Assembly (NCBI GenBank): GCA_934718785.1
Contig: CAKVAF010000022.1
Location: forward strand, 1 to 12,355
Reading direction: 5' to 3'
From: an uncultured Campylobacter sp.
Lineage (GTDB): Bacteria; Campylobacterota; Campylobacteria; Campylobacterales; Campylobacteraceae
Length of the DNA stretch: 12,355 nt
The position numbers and the translations under genes are program-made. Positions 7,483 to 12,355 of this stretch are shown in pieces (positions within the stretch are counted from its first letter, which is position 1; each line of letters opens with the position of its first letter). Under the pieces are notes generated by a model. The model worked only from the letters and a program-made list of their open reading frames with translations. It did no database searches and was not told the DNA's origin.

Positions 7483-7582
7483 TTGCGAGCAAGCTTTGCC
7501 TGTGCAGTAATTTATAAATTTCAAAACAAGCCTGTCATTGAAAGGATGTAAATTACTTTAACGCAAAAACTTTGCAATGACA
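7483..7582. repeat. Repeat-derived intergenic segment with nested inverted repeats
   Basis: TTGCGAGCAAGC (7483-7494) is close to the TTGCGAGCGAAGC core of the repeat at 1222-1246. Inverted repeats TGTCATTG (7533-7540)/CAATGACA (7575-7582) and AGTAATTTA (7506-7514)/TAAATTACT (7549-7557) overlap each other. The convergent gap 7473-7648 has no ORF. Confidence 0.4.
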
Positions 7583-7605
7583 AAATTTTTAGTTTTTTAA
7601 AATCC

Positions 7606-7625
7606 AAAACTCGCGCCGCTGTTTT
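7606..7625. terminator. Weak candidate hairpin between convergent genes
   Basis: AAAAC (7606-7610) and GTTTT (7621-7625) enclose a GC-rich loop between the kinase and lipoprotein stops. It could end transcription from either side, but the 5-bp stem is weak and no long T-run follows immediately. Confidence 0.25.
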
Positions 7626-7648
7626 ATGATTTTAAATTTAAATTCACA

Positions 7649-8491
7649 TCAATTCTTCTTAAAAAGCACCAAAAAATCAGCTTGCAAAAAATCCTTATCA
7701 CTCTCATCAACACCCAGCATTACACTTGTAAAGCTCTTTTTAGTCCCTATATCACGAAAATGAAGTGGCACGCCTATGCTTTTATCGGTGTGATAGCGCC
7801 CCGCAAAAAGCAGCGCCTGAGTGTTCGCTGTCTCAAGCACCTGCGCCATTTGCCTGTCCTTAAAAAGCTGCACCCACACGAAACTATCTAGCATTTTGCT
7901 CTTATTTTCATCTTTCAAATCAACTCTATGATTTGCGGCAATGATTTTTTTAATCTTTTCTCGCACGTTCAAAGCCACGCTTTTATCGCCCTTTAAAGTG
8001 AGCTTGTCCTTAAAAATTTCAGCAATTTTACCCCGCGATATATTGCCTGCCAAAAGCTCATCCTTGGAGTAAAACACACTTTGCACTAAAGGACTATAAA
8101 GACTTTCATTCCAGCCCTTTTCCCAAGCAAGCGTGCTCAAAAGCTCGTTTTTGCTGACATTTTGCTCTTTAGCTGCATCGATTTTGCTTTGTTTATCCAC
8201 GCTTAGCATTTCTAGCACGACGGCAAGTTTTTCGTGCGCGCTTAAAGCCTTATAAATTCGTTCTTCCATGATGTGATGTGCCAGCTCATCGTGCTTTTCT
8301 CCAACAAGCACGATATCAAATGTGCTGAGAATGCCTATAAATTCGTCAAAACTTAGGCTTTGATTATTCTCTAAAGCGATGATTTGAAACTCATTTGCAT
8401 TCAAAGCTTTAGAAATTCTTTGCTGTGTGCCTTTAAAGCTACAAGCAGCCAAAAACAATGCTAAAATAGCGCTTAAAATAATTTTTTTCAT
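7649..8491 (-). CDS. ChaN-type haem-binding lipoprotein
   Basis: The 280-residue protein starts with a lipoprotein signal, MKKIILSAILALFLAAC, with lipobox LAAC and lipidated C17. It should be anchored in a membrane facing the periplasm. The body matches the ChaN/DUF399 family: FDIVLVGEKHDELAHH near residues 54-69 supplies the conserved E/H cluster, and LLFAGRYHTDKSIGVPLHF near the C-terminus matches the family's usual closing motif. C. jejuni Cj0177, a family member, lies with iron-uptake genes and has been linked to haem binding, so a role in haem/iron handling is inferred. AAAAAAGGAAAAAG precedes the ATG. It lies 107 bases downstream of dapE on the same strand and has no clear promoter or Fur box of its own, so co-transcription with dapE is possible. 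Confidence 0.8.
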   Translation of the reverse strand: MKKIILSAILALFLAACSFKGTQQRISKALNANEFQIIALENNQSLSFDEFIGILSTFDIVLVGEKHDELAHHIMEERIYKALSAHEKLAVVLEMLSVDKQSKIDAAKEQNVSKNELLSTLAWEKGWNESLYSPLVQSVFYSKDELLAGNISRGKIAEIFKDKLTLKGDKSVALNVREKIKKIIAANHRVDLKDENKSKMLDSFVWVQLFKDRQMAQVLETANTQALLFAGRYHTDKSIGVPLHFRDIGTKKSFTSVMLGVDESDKDFLQADFLVLFKKN

Positions 8492-8521
8492 CTTTTTCCT
8501 TTTTTATTGCAAATCATCTCT

Positions 8522-8541
8522 AAAACCGCGGCGCAGGTTTT
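8522..8541. repeat. Small AAAACC/GGTTTT hairpin in the dapE-lipoprotein gap
   Basis: AAAACC (8522-8527) and GGTTTT (8536-8541) enclose GCGGCGCA. The element at 7606-7625 has the same layout with GCGCCGC in its loop, so two look-alike hairpins flank the lipoprotein gene. The 8492-8598 gap is otherwise AT-rich with no gene. Confidence 0.3.
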
Positions 8542-8598
8542 AAAATTTTTAAAATTAAAAAAATTCAAATCAAACACCGCAGTTTTTAAGTTTCAATC

Positions 8599-9696
8599 TC
8601 ACTCAAAATTTTCTATCAAGTCCTTAAAAATAAGGCAAAGTGTAGAGTAGTCTTTCTCGCTCACATACTCATTTGCCGCGTGAATGCTATCATTTCGCAC
8701 GCCAAATTCAGCCACGCTCACGCCAAATTCAGCAAAAAATCTCGCATCGCTCGTGCCGCCTTTGGTGTTTAAAGCAGGCACTATGCCTGTGATTTTTTGA
8801 ATACTTTTGTTGAGATTTTGCACGATTTTACTCTCAACTTGGGTTAAAAAAGGCTTTGAACTTTGCCTGAGTTCAAGCTTATAATTTAGGCTCTCGCAAA
8901 GCTTTTCGATGTAGTTTTTCACATCTTCAAGGCTTGTTTGTGGATTGTTGCGAACATTAAACATAATTTTAAGCTCATTAGGCGTAATATTACACACTTC
9001 AATACCGCCTCTAATGTCTGTAATAACAATCTTTGAAGGCGCAAAAAACTCATCGCCTGGATCTAAATCAAAGCCAGCTAAAAATTTCAAAACGCCCGCA
9101 AATTCGTGAATAGGATTGACGCATTTTTCAGGATAAGCTGCGTGTCCTTGCTTGCCTAAAATGAATAATGTGCCATTTATAGAACCGCGCCGCCCTATTT
9201 TAAGTGTATCGCCAAACTCACGCTCGCAAGTTGGCTCAGCCACCAAGGCAAAATCAGGCAGCATTTTTTTTTCTTTCATATATTTTAAAAGTTCTATTGT
9301 GCCGTGCTTTGCTTCGCCTTCTTCATCGCTTGTGATTAAAAAAGACAGTCTAGAGCCTTTGAAATTTGCTTCTTTTGCCGCCATTAAAAAGGCTGCAAGC
9401 CCGCTTTTCATATCAGCTGCACCGCGCGCATAAATGCGTCCATCTTTTTGCAAAGGCTCAAAAGGCTCGCTTGTCCAGCCCTCTCCTACTGGCACGACAT
9501 CTACATGCCCGCCAAAGGCTAAATGCACGCCAGTATCATTAAATTTCTTCGTTAAAAGCAAGTTTTTCACGCCTTCTTTTTCGATAAAAATAGCTTCAAA
9601 CTCACCCATTGTTAAATCGATAAAATTTAAAGCTCCATCATCATCTGGCGTGATTGATTTAAAGCGCAAAAGCTCGAGCAAAAATTCTTTTTGCAT
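8599..9696 (-). CDS. dapE: Succinyl-diaminopimelate desuccinylase
   Basis: DapE hydrolyses N-succinyl-LL-2,6-diaminopimelate to LL-diaminopimelate and succinate in the cytoplasm, on the route to lysine and meso-DAP for peptidoglycan. The 365-residue length is normal. The dinuclear-zinc M20 motifs are complete: [10 protein letters not shown] with H64 and D66, GAADMKSG with D95 as bridging ligand, [12 protein letters not shown] with general base E125 and ligand E126, AEPT with E154, and a C-terminal SIHAANEYV with H339. The dimerisation domain lies between about 170 and 280. [11 protein letters not shown] is typical of DapE against other M20 peptidases. AAGGAGT sits just before the ATG, and a -10 box lies about 23 bases upstream. 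Confidence 0.93.
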   Translation of the reverse strand: MQKEFLLELLRFKSITPDDDGALNFIDLTMGEFEAIFIEKEGVKNLLLTKKFNDTGVHLAFGGHVDVVPVGEGWTSEPFEPLQKDGRIYARGAADMKSGLAAFLMAAKEANFKGSRLSFLITSDEEGEAKHGTIELLKYMKEKKMLPDFALVAEPTCEREFGDTLKIGRRGSINGTLFILGKQGHAAYPEKCVNPIHEFAGVLKFLAGFDLDPGDEFFAPSKIVITDIRGGIEVCNITPNELKIMFNVRNNPQTSLEDVKNYIEKLCESLNYKLELRQSSKPFLTQVESKIVQNLNKSIQKITGIVPALNTKGGTSDARFFAEFGVSVAEFGVRNDSIHAANEYVSEKDYSTLCLIFKDLIENFE

Positions 9697-9718
9697 AAAA
9701 ACTCCTTGAATTTCAAAT

Positions 9719-9724
9719 ATTATA
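9719..9724 (-). promoter_or_regulatory. Sigma-70 -10 box for dapE
   Basis: On the minus strand this reads TATAAT preceded by GC, the extended form common in Campylobacter. It gives a very short leader before the AAGGAGT site and the ATG at 9696. No clear -35 is seen, as usual for the genus. Confidence 0.6.
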
Positions 9725-9787
9725 GCATTTTGTGCTTTTTAGACAAATAAATTTACAAATTTATTCTTAAAATTCACAAAACTAAGC

Positions 9788-9793
9788 TATAAT
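9788..9793 (+). promoter_or_regulatory. Sigma-70 -10 box for the TPP riboswitch and thiC
   Basis: GCTATAAT on the plus strand places the transcription start near base 9800, exactly at the 5' arm of riboswitch stem P1. It diverges from the dapE promoter about 64 bases away. Confidence 0.7.
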
Positions 9794-9800
9794 TTTACGC

Positions 9801-9892
9801 ATAAATGACGGGAGCTTGTGAAACAGGCTGAGAGTAAGCTTTAAGCTTAGACCGAACCAGAACTAGATAATGCTAGCGTTGGGAAGATTTAT
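9801..9892 (+). promoter_or_regulatory. TPP riboswitch (THI element) aptamer
   Basis: The conserved elements appear in order: ACGGGAGC, GGCTGAGAG, a TAAGCT/AGCTTA stem (P3), GACCGAACC, GATAATGCTAGCG and GGGAAG. Closing stem P1 is ATAAAT (9801-9806) with ATTTAT (9887-9892). It lies in the leader of thiC, the classic target. Thiamine pyrophosphate binding would lower thiC expression. Confidence 0.93.
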
Positions 9893-9913
9893 CTGCTTAT
9901 AAACTCTATTTTA

Positions 9914-9947
9914 CCGCTCATTTATCCAAATTTTCACAAAGGATAAA
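9914..9947 (+). promoter_or_regulatory. Riboswitch expression platform: Shine-Dalgarno sequestering hairpin
   Basis: TTTATCC (9921-9927) is perfectly complementary to GGATAAA (9941-9947), which contains the ribosome site of thiC. The same region, CCGCTCATTTAT (9914-9925), can instead pair with ATAAATGACGG (9801-9811) with one bulged C, which competes with P1. This supports translation-level control. No terminator hairpin with a T-run is seen in the leader. Confidence 0.65.
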
Positions 9948-9949
9948 AA

Positions 9950-11251
9950 ATGAGTAACACTCAAATGACTTACGCAAGAAAAGGCGTTGTAACCGAGCAA
10001 ATGAAAATTGTCGCTCAAAAAGAAAGCGTGAGCGAGGATTTTTTGCTTGAAAATATCGCCAAAGGGCAAATCATCATCCCCGCAAATATCAATCACAAAG
10101 CACTGAGCCCTAATGGCATAGGCAAGGGACTTAAGACTAAAATCAATGTAAATTTAGGCGTTTCAAATGATTGCGTGGATTATAGCGAAGAAATGCAAAA
10201 AGTCGCAGTTGCGCATGAATTTGACGCTGAGGCGATTATGGATTTGAGTAATTATGGCAAAACAAGCCGTTTTAGAGATGAGCTAGTAGCCACTTCAAAA
10301 GCGATGATAGGCACCGTGCCTGTGTATGATGCGGTGGGCTTTTTAGAAAAAGATTTAAAGCAGATCAAGGCGAAGGATTTTTTGGATGTCGCGCTTCATC
10401 ATGCTAAAAGTGGGGTAGATTTTATGACCATTCACGCGGGCATTAACTCGCGCGCGGCAAGGATTTTTAAAGAAGAAAATAACCGCCTTACAAATATCGT
10501 CTCGCGCGGTGGCAGTGTGCTTTTTGCGTGGATGCAAATGACAAATAATGAAAATCCATTTTTCGAGCTTTATGATGATTTGCTTGAAATTTGCCTAAAA
10601 TATGATGTCACGCTTTCTTTGGGCGATGCGCTGCGCCCAGGTTGTAATCACGATGCTACTGATGCGGCGCAAATTGCCGAGCTTATCGAGCTTTCACTGC
10701 TTACAAAAAGAGCGTGGGAAGCGGGCGTGCAAGTGATGATAGAAGGTCCGGGGCATATGAAAATCAACGAAATTGAAGCCAATGTGCTTTTGGAAAAAAA
10801 GATCTGTCATGGTGCGCCTTTTTATGTGCTAGGACCGCTTGTAACAGACATTGGCGCAGGACATGATCACATCACAGCAGCCATCGGGGGCGCGGTGGCT
10901 GCGGCAGCAGGAACTGATATACTTTGCTATGTAACGCCTGCGGAGCATTTGCGCTTGCCTGATTTACAAGATGTAAGAGATGGTATAGTCGCTACTAGAA
11001 TCGCCGCTCATGCGGGAGATTTAGCTAAAAATGTTAAAGGAGCGCAAGAGCGCGATAACGCGATGAGCAAGGCGCGCCAAGATATCGACTGGGCGAAAAT
11101 GTTTGCTCTGGCTCTTGATGGCAAAAAGGCGAAGAAAATGTTTAACGAAAGAAAGCCTGAAGATTTAAACTCATGCTCGATGTGTGGCAAAATGTGCGCG
11201 ATGAATACGATGAATGAAGTGATGAAGGGCAAGGATGTGAGCCTTGTTTAA
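9950..11251 (+). CDS. thiC: Phosphomethylpyrimidine synthase ThiC
   Basis: ThiC is a non-canonical radical-SAM enzyme that rearranges aminoimidazole ribotide into HMP phosphate, the pyrimidine half of thiamine. The 433-residue protein is the short form, lacking the N-terminal extension of the roughly 600-residue E. coli type. Recognisable blocks are [10 protein letters not shown] (about 161-170), [23 protein letters not shown] and [17 protein letters not shown], which line the active site. The [4Fe-4S] cluster motif at the C-terminus is CSMCGKMC (C409, C412, C416). AAAGGATA precedes the ATG. Expression is expected to be controlled by the upstream TPP riboswitch. A hairpin terminator follows, so it is probably transcribed alone. 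Confidence 0.96.
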   Translation: MSNTQMTYARKGVVTEQMKIVAQKESVSEDFLLENIAKGQIIIPANINHKALSPNGIGKGLKTKINVNLGVSNDCVDYSEEMQKVAVAHEFDAEAIMDLSNYGKTSRFRDELVATSKAMIGTVPVYDAVGFLEKDLKQIKAKDFLDVALHHAKSGVDFMTIHAGINSRAARIFKEENNRLTNIVSRGGSVLFAWMQMTNNENPFFELYDDLLEICLKYDVTLSLGDALRPGCNHDATDAAQIAELIELSLLTKRAWEAGVQVMIEGPGHMKINEIEANVLLEKKICHGAPFYVLGPLVTDIGAGHDHITAAIGGAVAAAAGTDILCYVTPAEHLRLPDLQDVRDGIVATRIAAHAGDLAKNVKGAQERDNAMSKARQDIDWAKMFALALDGKKAKKMFNERKPEDLNSCSMCGKMCAMNTMNEVMKGKDVSLV

Positions 11252-11270
11252 GGGCTTATAAAGGATTTTT

Positions 11271-11300
11271 AAAATAAAAGTGAGTCTTTTATTTTTATTT
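11271..11300 (+). terminator. Rho-independent terminator of thiC
   Basis: AAAATAAAAG (11271-11280) and CTTTTATTTT (11286-11295) form a perfect 10-bp stem with a 5-base TGAGT loop, followed by further T's. It starts 20 bases after the thiC stop. The stem is AT-rich, as expected in this genome. Confidence 0.75.
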
Positions 11301-11340
11301 TTAAAAGGCTTGCTTTTTCAAAAATTAAGCAAGAATATGC

Positions 11341-11346
11341 TAAAAT
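11341..11346 (+). promoter_or_regulatory. Candidate -10 box for the membrane-protein/YqeY operon
   Basis: TATGCTAAAAT contains a TAAAAT -10-like box with a GC extension, 32 bases before the TTG start. A 7-bp hairpin, CTTGCTT (11309-11315)/AAGCAAG (11327-11333), lies just upstream with no T-run after it. Confidence 0.45.
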
Positions 11347-11377
11347 TCAAGCCAAATTTTAAGATCAAGGGATAATT

Positions 11378-11875
11378 TTGAAAGAATGGCTTTTGAATCA
11401 GCTTTTTAAAATTTCAAGTCAAAAGATAGAATTTAATGATTTAGTGCGAGCAAATGCGCTGTTAAATGAAGGAATGCTCGTTGATCCTGCTAAACTTGGC
11501 TACACGCTTCGCACCCTGCGCGCTTATATCATCTTTGCTCTGCTTTGCGCGGCTATTTTAGTGCCGCTACTTTTGGCAACGCATTATATTTTCACGCTTG
11601 TAGATTTTCACTTAAGCATAATCAGCGCTGTGGTAGTGACTGCACTTGTTTTTATGGGCTATGATGCGTTTAAAATTTACACGCGCAAAATAATTTCAAA
11701 AGAACTTATAAAACGCGCTTGGAGTGAGCATTTTCCTTGCTTTGAGTATGAAAAATACTCTAAAATTATTGAAAAAATTTACAACAAAGCCACTGGGGAA
11801 GCAGTACCTAAAAATCAGCTTGAAAGTTATATTTTAGATAAAATCATCACAGAAAAGGACGAAAATGAGCGTTAA
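11378..11875 (+). CDS. Small membrane protein with two predicted transmembrane helices
   Basis: I do not recognise a named family. The 165-residue product has a soluble N-terminal part and two hydrophobic segments, at about 50-72 (YIIFALLCAAILVPLLLATHYI) split from a second at about 79-100. A charged C-terminal domain of about 65 residues follows. The short loop between the helices suggests a hairpin in the inner membrane with both ends in the cytoplasm. The start is TTG at 11378, chosen because AAGGGATA lies just upstream and the first in-frame ATG would remove about 30 residues with no ribosome site. Its 3' end overlaps the next gene by 11 bases, so the two are probably co-translated. Confidence 0.7.
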   Translation: MKEWLLNQLFKISSQKIEFNDLVRANALLNEGMLVDPAKLGYTLRTLRAYIIFALLCAAILVPLLLATHYIFTLVDFHLSIISAVVVTALVFMGYDAFKIYTRKIISKELIKRAWSEHFPCFEYEKYSKIIEKIYNKATGEAVPKNQLESYILDKIITEKDENER

Positions 11876-12308
11876 AGATAAAATTTTAAGCGACATTAAA
11901 GAAGCCATGCGCGCCAAAGATGAGTTTGTGCGCGACACTTTAAGAAGCTTGAGTGCTGCATTTAAGCAAGTGGAAGTGGATGAGCGCGTGCAAATTGACG
12001 ATGAGCGCGCTTTTAAAATCATTGCCAGTGAGATTAAAAAGCGAAATGATGCAGCCACGCTTTATAAACAGGGTGCGCGCGAAGATTTAGCCGATAAGGA
12101 GCTTAAGGAAGCTGTGCTTTTTAGCACTTATTTACCCAAGCAGCTTGATGACAGCGAGCTTGAAGTGGGCTTAAAAGAGCTTATTGGCGCACTAAATATC
12201 ACAAGCCTTAAAGAACAAGGCATTTTGATGAAAGAAGCCAAGGCTAAATTTGGCGCTAGTGTGGATGGCAAACGTTTGAATGAGTTTGTGCGAAAGCTTT
12301 TGGGCTAA
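11865..12308 (+). CDS. GatB/YqeY domain protein
   Basis: The 147-residue protein matches the stand-alone YqeY family along its whole length. An N-terminal helical domain has DTLRSLSAAFKQVEVDER, then IIASEIKKRNDAATLYKQGAREDLADKE, then the family signature STYLPKQLDDSEL, and a C-terminal helical domain ends in FVRKLLG. YqeY resembles the tail domain of GatB, the amidotransferase that corrects mischarged tRNA. This points to a possible tRNA-related role, but the function of free-standing YqeY proteins is not established. The ATG at 11865 overlaps the membrane-protein gene by 11 bases. Confidence 0.88.
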   Translation: MSVKDKILSDIKEAMRAKDEFVRDTLRSLSAAFKQVEVDERVQIDDERAFKIIASEIKKRNDAATLYKQGAREDLADKELKEAVLFSTYLPKQLDDSELEVGLKELIGALNITSLKEQGILMKEAKAKFGASVDGKRLNEFVRKLLG

Positions 12309-12355
12309 CAATTAAAAATCTAAATCAAATCGGTTTTTAAACATGAGCACAAATT

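Noticed and set aside
9264..9272. A9 run in dapE (minus strand) as a phase-variation tract
   Set aside because: It encodes ordinary Lys codons in an essential, intact gene. Runs of this length are common in AT-rich Campylobacter DNA.
12343..12355. Possible new gene starting ATGAGCACA at the right edge
   Set aside because: Only four codons are visible and no ribosome site precedes the ATG.

Overview
The window fits a Campylobacter chromosome, most likely a relative of C. jejuni. The DNA is AT-rich with AAGGA-type ribosome sites, and -10 boxes of the GCTATAAT type lack clear -35 partners. Six consecutive genes match, in order, the O-methyl phosphoramidate (MeOPN) capsule-modification genes Cj1420 to Cj1415 of C. 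jejuni. Species assignment is inference.

Bases 1-7472 (+ strand) form a capsule-modification block. It opens with the 3' part of a DUF2972-like putative transferase that runs off the left edge and carries sulfotransferase-like motifs. Two paralogous SAM methyltransferases follow. The first is interrupted by a 13-G tract that puts it out of frame (phase OFF). Next come a glutamine kinase, a class I amidotransferase-type hydrolase, a CTP:phosphoglutamine cytidylyltransferase and an APS-kinase-like kinase. From established work on the C. jejuni enzymes, these last four convert glutamine to glutamine phosphate, then CDP-glutamine, then cytidine diphosphoramidate, then its 3'-phosphate. The methyltransferases and the transferase would complete and attach MeOPN. 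An 11-bp perfect inverted repeat covers the ribosome site and start codon of the second methyltransferase, directly after the stop codon of the first. This suggests that phase variation of the first gene could also control translation of the second.

Short repeat-like segments containing GTCATTG or TTGCGAGC lie in the gaps at about 1222-1246, 5413-5467 and 7483-7582. They divide the block into [transferase], [two methyltransferases + glutamine kinase], [hydrolase + cytidylyltransferase + kinase] and the housekeeping flank.

Bases 7649-9696 (- strand) hold dapE (lysine/peptidoglycan precursor synthesis) followed by a ChaN-type haem-binding lipoprotein gene, convergent with the MeOPN block. In C. 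jejuni the same block is followed by kpsC/kpsS, so the junction differs here.

Bases 9697-12355 (+ strand) begin with divergent promoters. A TPP riboswitch follows, with a readable translation-control platform, then thiC (thiamine pyrimidine synthesis) and a hairpin terminator. The window ends with a two-gene unit: a small two-helix membrane protein and a GatB/YqeY-family protein. No gene-free stretch exceeds about 255 bases. No tRNA, rRNA, CRISPR array or insertion sequence was seen.
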